Source: Prevotella sp. (lineage in GTDB: Bacteria > Bacteroidota > Bacteroidia > Bacteroidales > Bacteroidaceae). Taken from it: a DNA stretch of 39,338 nt. Positions within the stretch are counted from its first letter, which is position 1. Every line of letters begins with the position of its first letter. Of this stretch, positions 29,696-37,196 are shown piece after piece. The stretch lies in assembly GCA_017483805.1 (NCBI GenBank), contig JAFUUL010000155.1, forward strand, positions 1-39,338, written 5' to 3'. Position numbers and translations under genes: made by a program. The notes under the pieces were generated by a model. That model was not told where the DNA came from and ran no database searches. It saw only the letters and a program-made list of their open reading frames with translations.

Positions 29696-31708
29696 ATGAA
29701 CGACAACAAAGTAATGCTGAAGGCAGCCGACAACATCCGTATCCTGGCTGCCGCTATGGTAGAAAAGGCTAAGTCGGGACACCCCGGCGGTGCCATGGGT
29801 GGTGCTGACTTCATCAACACCCTGTACAGTGAGTTCCTGGTCTACGACCCCGAGAATCCCGCATGGGAAGGCCGTGACCGCTTCTTCCTCGACCCCGGCC
29901 ACATGGCTCCGATGCTCTACAGCCAACTCTGTCTCATCGGCAAGTACACCCTCGAGGATCTACAGCAACTGCGCCAGTGGGGCTCCGTCACGCCCGGCCA
30001 CCCCGAGCGCGAGATTGAGCGCGGCATCGAGAACACCAGCGGTCCCCTCGGCCAGGGCCACACCTTCGCCGTGGGTGCTGCCATCGCAGCCAAGTTCCTG
30101 AAGGCCCGTCTGGGCGACGTGATGAACCAGACCATCTACGCCTACATCTCCGATGGTGGCGTGCAGGAGGAAATCTCGCAGGGCGCAGGCCGCATAGCCG
30201 GCAACCTGGGCCTGGACAACCTCATCATGTTCTACGACGCCAACGACATCCAACTCTCCACCCGCACCGAAGTGGTGACCATCGAGGACACCGCCAAGAA
30301 GTATGAGGCATGGGGCTGGTATGTACAGAAGATCGACGGCAACGATGTCGACCAGATTCGCGAGGCCATCAAGAAGGCTCAGGCTGAGAAGGAGCGTCCC
30401 AGCCTCATCATCGGCCACTGCGTCATGGGCAAGGGTGCCCGCAAGGCCGACGGCTCGTCCTACGAGAGCAACTGCGCCACCCACGGTGCTCCCCTCGGCG
30501 GCGACAACTTCGTACAGACGATGAAGAACCTGGGTGCCGATCCCGAGAACCCCTTCCAGATCTTCCCCGAGGTCAAGGAACTCTACGCCCGTCGTGCTGA
30601 GGAACTGAAGAAGATCGTGGCTGAGCGCTATGCCGCCAAGGCCGCCTGGGCCAAGGCCAATCCCGAGAAGGCCGCCCTGCTCGAAGAGTGGTTCAGCGGT
30701 CGCGCTCCTAAGATCGACTGGAGCAAGGTCGAGCAGAAGGCAGGTGCCGCCACCCGCGGTGCTTCTGCCACCGTGCTGTCAGTGCTGGCCGAGCAGGTGC
30801 CCAACATGATCTGCGCCTCTGCCGACCTGTCTAACAGCGACAAGACCGACGGCTTCCTGAAGAAGACCCACGACATCGTGCGCGGCGACTTCAGCGGTGC
30901 CTTCTTCCAGGCTGGCGTGGCCGAACTCACCATGGCCTGCTGCTGCATCGGCATGGCCCTCCACGGAGGCGTCATTCCCGCCTGCGGCACCTTCTTCGTT
31001 TTCTCTGACTACATGAAGCCTGCCGTGCGCATGGCAGCCCTCATGGAGTTGCCCGTCAAGTTCATCTGGACCCACGATGCCTTCCGCGTCGGTGAGGACG
31101 GCCCCACCCACGAGCCCGTGGAGCAGGAGGCACAGATCCGCCTGATGGAGAAACTGAAGAACCACCACGGCCGAAACAGCGTGCTCGTTGTCCGTCCTGC
31201 CGATGCCGAGGAGACCACCGTCTGCTGGCGCATGGCTATGGAGAATACCCTCACGCCCACGGCCCTCATCTTCTCTCGCCAGAACATCGAGATGCTGCCC
31301 GCCGGCAACGACTACACGCAGGCTACTAAGGGTGCCTATGTGGTGGCCGGCTCCGACGCTGACTACGATGTCATCCTGCTGGCCAGCGGCTCTGAGGTGT
31401 CCACCCTCGAGGCTGGTGCCACGCTGCTGCGTCAGGACGGCGTGAAGGTGCGCATCGTCAGCGTGCCCAGCGAAGGCCTGTTCCGCAGCCAGTCGAAGGA
31501 ATACCAGCAGAGCGTGCTGCCCTGCGGCAAGAAGAAGTTCGGCCTGACCGCCGGTCTGCCTGTCACACTCGAGGGTCTTGTGGGTGCCGACGGCACGGTG
31601 TGGGGTCTGCAGAGTTTCGGTTTCTCGGCTCCCTACAAGGTGCTCGACGAGAAACTCGGCTACACCGGCCAGAACGTCTACGAGCAGGTGAAGAAACTGC
31701 TGGCCTAA
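29696..31708 (+). CDS. tkt: Transketolase
   Basis: Thiamine-diphosphate enzyme passing two-carbon units between D-xylulose-5-phosphate and aldoses, the exit from this operon into the pentose phosphate pathway. Full length, 670 residues. N-terminal KAKSGHPGGAMGGAD, LDPGHMAPMLYS and GPLGQGHTFAVGAA are present. The ThDP-Mg motif is atypical: YISDGGVQEEISQGAGRIAGN in place of the usual GDGCxxEG. The pyrimidine and C-terminal domains follow (THDAFRVGEDGPTHEPVEQ). A 60-base gap after araB contains no clear promoter or terminator. Confidence 0.94.
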   Translation: MNDNKVMLKAADNIRILAAAMVEKAKSGHPGGAMGGADFINTLYSEFLVYDPENPAWEGRDRFFLDPGHMAPMLYSQLCLIGKYTLEDLQQLRQWGSVTPGHPEREIERGIENTSGPLGQGHTFAVGAAIAAKFLKARLGDVMNQTIYAYISDGGVQEEISQGAGRIAGNLGLDNLIMFYDANDIQLSTRTEVVTIEDTAKKYEAWGWYVQKIDGNDVDQIREAIKKAQAEKERPSLIIGHCVMGKGARKADGSSYESNCATHGAPLGGDNFVQTMKNLGADPENPFQIFPEVKELYARRAEELKKIVAERYAAKAAWAKANPEKAALLEEWFSGRAPKIDWSKVEQKAGAATRGASATVLSVLAEQVPNMICASADLSNSDKTDGFLKKTHDIVRGDFSGAFFQAGVAELTMACCCIGMALHGGVIPACGTFFVFSDYMKPAVRMAALMELPVKFIWTHDAFRVGEDGPTHEPVEQEAQIRLMEKLKNHHGRNSVLVVRPADAEETTVCWRMAMENTLTPTALIFSRQNIEMLPAGNDYTQATKGAYVVAGSDADYDVILLASGSEVSTLEAGATLLRQDGVKVRIVSVPSEGLFRSQSKEYQQSVLPCGKKKFGLTAGLPVTLEGLVGADGTVWGLQSFGFSAPYKVLDEKLGYTGQNVYEQVKKLLA

Positions 31709-31735
31709 GCCGCCACATCCCTATTTGCACTCAAC

Positions 31736-31769
31736 AAGAGGGCACCCCGTCACATTGGGGTGCCCTCTT
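31736..31769. terminator. Strong hairpin after transketolase, shared with the minus strand
   Basis: AAGAGGGCACCCC (31736-31748) and GGGGTGCCCTCTT (31757-31769) form a perfect 13-bp stem with an 8-base loop. It ends the arabinose operon 28 bases after the tkt stop, and on the minus strand it overlaps the last codons of a small reading frame. No long T run follows on either strand. Confidence 0.8.
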
Positions 31770-31845
31770 CAAGTAATCGCTCATCCATACACTTGCGCCA
31801 TATATAGGTTCTCTTACGCCGCTTCCACCCAAAGGGCTTCGGCAT
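31750..31845 (-). CDS. Candidate small basic protein (31 residues)
   Basis: The ATG at 31843-31845 opens a 31-residue frame beginning MPKPFGWKRRKRTYIWRK and ending GTPM before TGA. It is highly basic in its first half and acidic after residue 21. A perfect promoter (31863-31894) lies just upstream, giving a leader of about 12 bases, and the strong hairpin at 31736-31769 lies over the stop codon. Promoter, short frame and terminator thus form a compact unit of about 120 bases. It could equally be a small RNA whose reading frame is accidental. No family recognised. Confidence 0.45.
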   Translation of the reverse strand: MPKPFGWKRRKRTYIWRKCMDERLLEEGTPM

Positions 31846-31862
31846 CGTTCTGAGAACAGGTG

Positions 31863-31894
31863 CAAAGATAAAAAGAATTTTCCAACAACGCAAA
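31863..31894 (-). promoter_or_regulatory. Promoter of the small minus-strand transcript
   Basis: On the minus strand TTTG (31891-31894), 20 bases, then TATCTTTG (31863-31870), exact consensus. Nothing but the small frame at 31750-31845 and the hairpin lies downstream before the end of the convergent tkt gene. Confidence 0.75.
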
Positions 31895-31937
31895 CTTTTG
31901 AGGGAGAAATCATTCGGAAGAAGAAAGAAAAACGCAT

Positions 31938-32039
31938 CTTCGGGTGCAAAGTATGGCAGGTTAGGCAGTAAGGTATGGCACTTTACTATGGTAAAGTCCT
32001 ATCGGAACGACCGTAGAGTGCCATACCTTGCACCCGAAG
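31938..32039. repeat. 102-base inverted repeat with internal hairpin
   Basis: The outer 21-base arms (31938-31958 and 32019-32039) are reverse complements except for one base; they begin CTTCGGGTGCAA. The 60-base interior holds a second hairpin, ACTTTAC (31980-31986) with GTAAAGT (31991-31997), and a repeat of GTATGGCA (31951-31958 and 31973-31980). No reading frame. It may be a small mobile-element relic or a structured RNA. Confidence 0.75.
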
Positions 32040-32075
32040 ACAGCATCGGGAAAAGCCGAAGATGACGGCTGCTGG

Positions 32076-32158
32076 CTTTGAAGCCTCCAAGCGGGGAGTT
32101 TGAAGGCTTCAAACGGGTGGTTTGGAGGCTCCAAACCCATCGATTGGAGGCTTCAAAC
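32076..32158. repeat. Palindromic 22-base-period array, four core units (locus C)
   Basis: Units of 17 bases start at 32076, 32098, 32120 and 32142, exactly 22 apart: CTTTGAAGCCTCCAAGC, GTTTGAAGGCTTCAAAC, GTTTGGAGGCTCCAAAC, GATTGGAGGCTTCAAAC. The middle two are perfect dyads that differ by a paired change. In the same register to the left, 32054-32070 (AGCCG...CGGCT) and 32033-32050 (CCCGA...TCGGG) are also dyads with unrelated arms. The array lies between convergent genes. Confidence 0.88.
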
Positions 32159-32175
32159 TCATAGTTGCCTTGGGG

Positions 32176-32191
32176 ATCGGGATTTCCCGAT
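32176..32191. terminator. Palindrome past the YihY stop codon
   Basis: ATCGGGATTTCCCGAT is a 7-bp dyad with a TT centre, 19 bases beyond the stop of the minus-strand YihY gene. It could act as a terminator, but it lacks a T run. Confidence 0.35.
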
Positions 32192-32210
32192 ACCTATGAG
32201 GCGGAAGAGT

Positions 32211-33527
32211 TCAGCAACGAGCGAGGTCCTCCAGGCGGATGGAGCGCGACTGGCGAAGATAGTCGCCGCGCAAGCGGACGGCCTCAGTCCACTGGGAACT
32301 CATCAACTGCCTGACGGGCAGGTCGATCTGCCACTGGCCCTGCGCCTCCAGGCGGTCTATCATCACGCCTACGCTCAGACGGTCGAGACTCTCGGCTGGC
32401 ACGTAGCGCGAGGCGTCACCCTTCTCGTCGGGCGAGATCTCTATCAGCAGGCGGGCCTCGATGAGACGGTAGAGCAGGTCGTTGACGATGCGGATGGGGA
32501 TGCCCGTCTCCTGGCGCAGGTCATCGGCCGTGGCGGCACGACGGCCGGCGGCAAAGCGGCGGCAGACGCGCGACATGAGCACGGAGGAGAGCATCAACTG
32601 ATAGCGATGGCTGATGTTGTCGGTGCGGGCGTCGTAGTCGTAGTAGTCCAGATTCTGCGAGGTGTAGGTCAGTTCAGCCCCGAAGAGGCAGATGGTCCAC
32701 GATATCTGCACCCAGAGCATGAAGAGCGGCAGGGCGGCAAAGGATCCGTAGATGGCGTTGTAGCCCGTCACCCAGAGTTGGGAGTGGATGTAGAAGAACT
32801 GCACCAACTGCATGGCGATGCCGGCCAGGATGCCGGGCACGATGGCGTTTTTCACCTTCACGTGGGTGTTGGGCATGAAGACGTAGAGGCCCACGAAGAG
32901 CAGCGACATGAGCACGTAGGGCGTGGCGTCGATGAGCCAGCGCACGACGGGGCCGAGCAGCAGGAAATCGGGCAACGACTTGGCCACGGTGGCCAGGAAG
33001 AGGCTGATGCCCGACGAGACGACGATGAGGATGGGGAAGAGGAAGAACATGGCCAGATAGTCGGTGATGGTGCGGAAGATGCTGCGCTTCTTCTTCACCT
33101 GCCATATCTCGTTGAAGGTCTGCTCGATGTTGCTCACCAGCATCATCACGGTGTAGAGCATGAAGATGAGGCCCACGCCGAGGAAGATGCCGCTCTTGGT
33201 GTGGACGAGGTAACTATTGACGAAGCCGATGATGACCTCGGCCACCTGTGGCTGCGACGAGAAGGCATCGCGGAACCACACCTCGATGAACTTGTTGTAG
33301 CCAAAGCCACGGGCGATGGCGAAGACGACGGCCAGTATGGGTACGATTGCGAGCAGCGTGCTATAGGTGAGGGCCGAAGCCTGGGTCAGCACGCGCTTGG
33401 TAGTGAAGAAGCGCACGGCCAGGAAGGCCGTCTTGATGATGGCAAAGAGCACACGCCGGACGGGCGGCAGTTTGTCGTCGTCAATCCGCCACATCTCCAC
33501 CTGAAGGAATCGTATCAGTCGCTTCAC
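32211..33527 (-). CDS. YihY/UPF0761 family inner-membrane protein
   Basis: A 438-residue protein with six predicted membrane helices of the YihY (once miscalled ribonuclease BN) family: LTQASALTYSTLLAIVPILAVVFAI, LYTVMMLVSNIEQTFNEIW, YVFMPNTHVKVKNAIVPG and GYNAIYGSFAALPLFMLWVQISW are typical. After residue about 300 there is a cytoplasmic extension resembling a winged helix (ATADDLRQETGIPIRIVNDLLYRLIEARLL). Start is GTG at 33527, which fits the N-terminus MKRLIRF; the codon follows an AT-rich heptamer repeat. It lies downstream of the RNase P RNA gene. Function unknown. Confidence 0.88.
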   Translation of the reverse strand: MKRLIRFLQVEMWRIDDDKLPPVRRVLFAIIKTAFLAVRFFTTKRVLTQASALTYSTLLAIVPILAVVFAIARGFGYNKFIEVWFRDAFSSQPQVAEVIIGFVNSYLVHTKSGIFLGVGLIFMLYTVMMLVSNIEQTFNEIWQVKKKRSIFRTITDYLAMFFLFPILIVVSSGISLFLATVAKSLPDFLLLGPVVRWLIDATPYVLMSLLFVGLYVFMPNTHVKVKNAIVPGILAGIAMQLVQFFYIHSQLWVTGYNAIYGSFAALPLFMLWVQISWTICLFGAELTYTSQNLDYYDYDARTDNISHRYQLMLSSVLMSRVCRRFAAGRRAATADDLRQETGIPIRIVNDLLYRLIEARLLIEISPDEKGDASRYVPAESLDRLSVGVMIDRLEAQGQWQIDLPVRQLMSSQWTEAVRLRGDYLRQSRSIRLEDLARC

Positions 33528-33531
33528 CCCC

Positions 33532-33566
33532 TTTAACTGTTAACTCTTTATTCTTAACTCTTAATT
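33532..33566. repeat. Heptamer tandem repeat between rnpB and YihY
   Basis: Five consecutive heptamers on the plus strand: TTTAACT, GTTAACT, CTTTATT, CTTAACT, CTTAATT. The run ends close to the YihY start codon on one side and at the RNase P RNA 3' end on the other. Confidence 0.65.
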
Positions 33567-33572
33567 AAAAAA

Positions 33573-33968
33573 AGAGCACTGCCCCTATAAGCCGGGTTCT
33601 GTGCCGCCTTGCGGCGGTGTCTGCCATTTATCTACTACGCACCTCGCGATGCGTCTCTAGCGTTCTACCCTCCATCGCATGCCTTGCGGCAACTCGGGCG
33701 GGCAACCCTGAGCATGGCGATGGTATACATGAACTTGCAGCCTCCAGTGGGAACAGCCCGACGATCGCCCGCCGGCTGGTGGTCTCTTACACCGCCTTCT
33801 CACCCTTACCCCACCCCCCCCGAGGGGGCGTGGGGCGGTCGTTCTCTTCTCCCCTGACCAGCCGTCGCCGACTGCTTCTACTTTCAGAAGTGGAGTGCCC
33901 TGTGCTGCCCGGACTTTCCTCTCGCCTCCCCTTTCAGGGACACCAGCGGCAGACCGTGGCAGTGCTCT
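33573..33968 (-). ncRNA. rnpB: RNase P RNA, bacterial type A
   Basis: The catalytic RNA that trims tRNA 5' ends. On the minus strand AGAGCACTGCC (33958-33968, reverse complement) pairs with GGCAGTGCTCT (33573-33583) to close helix P1. The universal GAGGAAAGTCCGGGC core follows the 5' part, and the 3' part contains ACAGAACCCGGCTTATA, both diagnostic. A very GC-rich hairpin around 33810-33838 would be a peripheral helix. The length of about 396 bases is normal. A run of T follows P1 on the transcribed strand. It starts 17 bases after the map stop. Confidence 0.95.
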
Positions 33969-33985
33969 ATGTGTGTATCAATCTG

Positions 33986-34861
33986 TCAATAGGTGAGCAC
34001 CTCTACGCCGTGCTCCGTCATCAGCAGCGTGTGCTCCCACTGGGCACTGGGCTGCTCGTCCTCGGTGATGACCTCCCAGCCATAGGGATCGTCGGCATCG
34101 ATGAAGACGCGCCAGGTGCCCATGTTGATCATCGGCTCGATGGTGAACACCATGCCGGGCACGAGCAGCATGCCGGTGCCGCGATAGGAGTCGTGGTCTA
34201 CGTCGGGCTCCTCGTGGAAGGCCAGGCCCACGCCGTGGCCAGCCAGGTCGCGCACGATGCCGTAGCCATACTTCTTGCAGTGCTTCTTGATGGCGTGGCC
34301 AATGTCGCCCACGAAGCCCCAGGGCTTGGCAGCCTCCATGCCTATCTCCAGGCACTCGCGGGCCACGCGCACCAGTTGCTCCTTCTCGGGTGTGGTCTTG
34401 CCGATGATGAACATACGCGAGGCGTCGGCATAGTAACCATCGAGGATGGTGGTGAAGTCCACATTGATGATGTCGCCCTCCTGGAGCACGTCCTCCTCCT
34501 TGGGAATGCCGTGGCAGACCACCTCGTTGATGCTCGTGCAGACACTCATGGGGAACGGGGGCGTCTCCTCGTCGCCGCCATAGTTCAGGCAGGCGGGCGT
34601 GGCGTTGTGCTCCTCGCAGTACTGGCGGCAGATGCGGTCTATCTCCAGCGTGTTCATCCCCTCATGGATGGCAGCGGCCACGGCATCGAGCACGCCGGTG
34701 TTGACCACGCCGGCTCGACGTATGCCCTCTATCTGCTCAGGGGTCTTGATGAGGTCGCGCGTGGGGACAAGTTTGCCCTTGTTCTCCCAGTACATGATTT
34801 TCTTATCCAGTTCTGTTGGCTCCTGTCCTGGCAGACAGTGCCATCTGCGTTTCTTTGTCAT
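33986..34861 (-). CDS. map: Methionine aminopeptidase, type I
   Basis: Removes the N-terminal methionine from new proteins. The metal ligands are visible: DIINVDFTTILDGYYADASRMF (two Asp), GHGVGLAFHEEPDV (His), FTIEPM (Glu), and WEHTLLMTEHGVEVLT (distal Glu). A 40-residue N-terminal extension (MTKKRRWHCLPGQEP) precedes the catalytic domain, giving 291 residues; forms with such an extension exist in several phyla. It follows the kinase fusion gene after 14 bases and runs straight into rnpB. Confidence 0.96.
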   Translation of the reverse strand: MTKKRRWHCLPGQEPTELDKKIMYWENKGKLVPTRDLIKTPEQIEGIRRAGVVNTGVLDAVAAAIHEGMNTLEIDRICRQYCEEHNATPACLNYGGDEETPPFPMSVCTSINEVVCHGIPKEEDVLQEGDIINVDFTTILDGYYADASRMFIIGKTTPEKEQLVRVARECLEIGMEAAKPWGFVGDIGHAIKKHCKKYGYGIVRDLAGHGVGLAFHEEPDVDHDSYRGTGMLLVPGMVFTIEPMINMGTWRVFIDADDPYGWEVITEDEQPSAQWEHTLLMTEHGVEVLTY

Positions 34862-34875
34862 TATCTCTTCAACTA

Positions 34876-36822
34876 TTACTTTTCAAATCCGGAAAAGGCC
34901 GCCACCGTCTCAGCCAGTGCACGGGGGTTGCCCATGTCGAAGCGCTCGCCCTTCAGGCGGAAGCCTATCATGCCCGACTGCTCGCGCACCTTGTCGAGGG
35001 CCGACGTCAGTTCTATCTCGCGCACGTGGTCGCCCTCGCTGTCGGCAGCCTCGATGTCTGCCTCCAGTTGCATGAACACCTCGGGCGTCAGGATGTACTG
35101 ACCGAAGACGGAGCAATACTCCTTCTCCCCTTTCTTGTTGCGCACGCCGAGGAACTCTTCGGCGTGGCTGGCCTTGGGTTTCTCCGACAGGCCGTTGACC
35201 TGCAGCACGCGCTCATCCTGGTCTTCCCACACGCCGCTCATGATGCCGAAATGGCTCACCTGATCCAGTGCCACCGGATAGAGGCCCACCAGCAGTTTGT
35301 TGAATCGCTCGTAAGCCTCAATCAACTGCAGGGCGCAGGGCTTGTTGGACGCCGAGCGGTAGAGCGTGTCGCCCAGCATGAGCAGCACGGGCTCGTTGCG
35401 CGCAAAGCCCACGGCCTGATAGACGGCGTGGCCGAAGCCGCGCTTCTCGCGCTGATAGACGTAGTGCAGGCGCTTGCCGATGTCGAGTATGCGGTTTTCG
35501 TACTCGCGGCTCTCGGCGTTCAGTTTGCCGGTATGCTCAGCACCCAGCGGACGCTCGAAGAAGTCGGCATAGAGTTGACGCTCCTCCTTGCTGCCCAGCA
35601 CCAGGCATATCTCCTCGATGCCGCTCTGTATGAGTTCCTCGAGCAAGATCAGAATCACGGGCCTCACCATGCCGTCGGGGCACGGAATGGGGAAGAAGTC
35701 TTTCTTCAGGCTGCGCGTGGCCGGATAGAGCCGCGTGCCGAAGCCTGCCACGGGTATGATGGCACGCCTGACGGTATGGACAGGCTGGATGGTCAACTTG
35801 TAGGCAGGCATGCCCAGACCGATCAGATAGTCGGTCAACTGCTTCTGGCAGGCCTCGTCCTTAGCCAAAAACTGCACCGAGCCGTCGCCATGAGAGCCCA
35901 CGCCCTTGCCACCATAGGTCAGGGATTTGATGTGCTCATCGGCCAGCACCGCCTTCAGTTTAGGCGACGTCAACTCGCTGGGGCAGAGCGGTGCCACCTG
36001 ACGGTCGAACACCTCTTCGGTCTCCGTCATCAGCCGACCCAGGGCCTCCACCTGGCCGGTAGCCATATACTGGACGGCCTGATCCACAAACCGCTGGTTC
36101 TGTTCGCCCAGCGCCTTGTGCAGCAGTTCCTCCTGCTCGTTGGAGGCAAAGGGATAAGCCTTATTCAGGTCTGACAGGATCTTGATGGTGTCCTTCGTAC
36201 CGCACAGGTCGGCAAACACCCAGTAGAGGTGCTTCTTCACGTTGAGCGGCCTCACCTCAACCTCATCGCCGTCGAAGGTCATCAGGTTGGGCTTCACACC
36301 GAAGGCACAGGCCTGATCCAGACGACCGCAGCGCGACGACGTGCGAAGTTCGCCCACGTAGGCGATATTCATCTCGCCCATCGTGTTGAGGTTCAGATTA
36401 TAAATAAGATTGAACGCGCGCGCGACGAGTACACAGATGGCCGCACTCGACGACAGGCCGCTCTTCATGGGCAGCGTCATGTCGGTGATCTTAATGCGCA
36501 CGCCGCCTACCTTATACCACTGCAGCATATACGATGCCACACCGGCACAGTAGCAGAAGAAGTCGCCCGAACGGGCCACGCGCTTCAGGGCCTGTTCGTC
36601 CATCCGGCAGGAGAAGTCGCGCCAATGCTCGTTGATCTGCATGGCCTCGCTCGTCACCTCGAAGTTCTTCGATTTCTCCACCTCGGCGTAGATGCCCTGC
36701 TCGATACCGGTCACGATGGCAGCACCCGGTGCTATGTCGGCATTCATCGTCCGATAGTGACCGGCCCAGTCGGTATGCTCTCCAAACAGGCACAGACGCC
36801 CTGGAACGAATAGTTTAATCAT
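34876..36822 (-). CDS. Fused GHMP sugar kinase and UTP-sugar-1-phosphate uridylyltransferase
   Basis: A 648-residue two-domain enzyme from the ATG at 36820-36822 (MIKLFVPGRLCLFGEHTDW); the longer frame to 36858 would begin inside the promoter. Residues about 1-350 are a GHMP kinase of the galactokinase branch: PGRLCLFGEHTDW, LPMKSGLSSSAAICV and GGKGVGSHGDGSVQFL. Residues about 360-648 are a GalU-like nucleotidyltransferase: IPVAGFGTRLYPATRSLKKD, EKRGFGHAVYQA, and MLGDTLY. One chain could therefore convert a free sugar to its 1-phosphate and then to a UDP-sugar. Bacteroides Fkp is a comparable fusion for fucose but has the reverse domain order and uses GTP. The sugar is unknown; galactose or glucuronate are candidates. 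Confidence 0.86.
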   Translation of the reverse strand: MIKLFVPGRLCLFGEHTDWAGHYRTMNADIAPGAAIVTGIEQGIYAEVEKSKNFEVTSEAMQINEHWRDFSCRMDEQALKRVARSGDFFCYCAGVASYMLQWYKVGGVRIKITDMTLPMKSGLSSSAAICVLVARAFNLIYNLNLNTMGEMNIAYVGELRTSSRCGRLDQACAFGVKPNLMTFDGDEVEVRPLNVKKHLYWVFADLCGTKDTIKILSDLNKAYPFASNEQEELLHKALGEQNQRFVDQAVQYMATGQVEALGRLMTETEEVFDRQVAPLCPSELTSPKLKAVLADEHIKSLTYGGKGVGSHGDGSVQFLAKDEACQKQLTDYLIGLGMPAYKLTIQPVHTVRRAIIPVAGFGTRLYPATRSLKKDFFPIPCPDGMVRPVILILLEELIQSGIEEICLVLGSKEERQLYADFFERPLGAEHTGKLNAESREYENRILDIGKRLHYVYQREKRGFGHAVYQAVGFARNEPVLLMLGDTLYRSASNKPCALQLIEAYERFNKLLVGLYPVALDQVSHFGIMSGVWEDQDERVLQVNGLSEKPKASHAEEFLGVRNKKGEKEYCSVFGQYILTPEVFMQLEADIEAADSEGDHVREIELTSALDKVREQSGMIGFRLKGERFDMGNPRALAETVAAFSGFEK

Positions 36823-36855
36823 ACGCGTATTCTTGCTTTTAGTTTGTTTGATGTG

Positions 36856-36863
36856 CAAAGTTA
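36856..36863 (-). promoter_or_regulatory. -7 box for the kinase-uridylyltransferase gene
   Basis: TAACTTTG on the minus strand, about 34 bases before the ATG. At the expected -33 position there is only TTTT. This promoter probably serves the fusion gene, map and perhaps rnpB and YihY. Confidence 0.7.
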
Positions 36864-36902
36864 AGCATTATTTTTCAAAAACGAAAAAAATGTGCCGAAA
36901 AA

Positions 36903-36934
36903 TTTGCAAGAGTCGGGAAAAGTTCGTACCTTTG
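36903..36934 (+). promoter_or_regulatory. Promoter of the tRNA cluster
   Basis: TTTG (36903-36906), 20 bases, then TACCTTTG (36927-36934), a perfect consensus on the plus strand. The first tRNA starts about 50 bases further on. It is divergent from the kinase gene promoter. Confidence 0.85.
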
Positions 36935-36986
36935 CACCGCTTTTGAGCGAAAAAGCCTTTCGGTCGCCCTTTTGGGGGAATACCGA

Positions 36987-37073
36987 GGAAGTTTGGGTGA
37001 GTGGCTGAAACCAGCAGTTTGCTAAACTGCCGTACGGGTTCCCGTACCGGGGGTTCGAATCCCCCAGCTTCCG
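36987..37073 (+). tRNA. tRNA-Ser (anticodon GCT)
   Basis: Cloverleaf: acceptor GGAAGTT pairs with AGCTTCC (one G-T), anticodon stem GCAGT/ACTGC with loop TTGCTAA, anticodon GCT at 37021-37023, a long variable arm, T arm GGGGGTTCGAATCCCCC, discriminator G at 37073. Length 87 with the long variable arm fits serine. It reads AGC and AGU codons. CCA is not encoded. Confidence 0.96.
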
Positions 37074-37088
37074 CAGTCTTGACATGAT

Positions 37089-37160
37089 GGTCGATTCATC
37101 TAATGGTTAGGATACAAGATTCTCAATCTTGGCATAGGGGTTCGATTCCCCTATCGACTA
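37089..37160 (+). tRNA. tRNA-Glu (anticodon CTC), copy 1
   Basis: Cloverleaf of 72 bases: acceptor GGTCGAT with ATCGACT (first pair G-T), D arm with TAATGGTTAGGATA, anticodon stem CAAGA/TCTTG with loop TTCTCAA, anticodon CTC for GAG codons, T arm AGGGGTTCGATTCCCCT, discriminator A. CCA is not encoded (CTC follows). It is identical over its whole length to the second copy. Confidence 0.93.
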
Positions 37161-37196
37161 CTCAGGCAAGGCAACAAGAGGGTGGAAGAAAAGCAT

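Noticed and set aside
33609-33857. Plus-strand frame over the RNase P region
   Set aside because: It lies opposite a well-supported structural RNA and has no family features.
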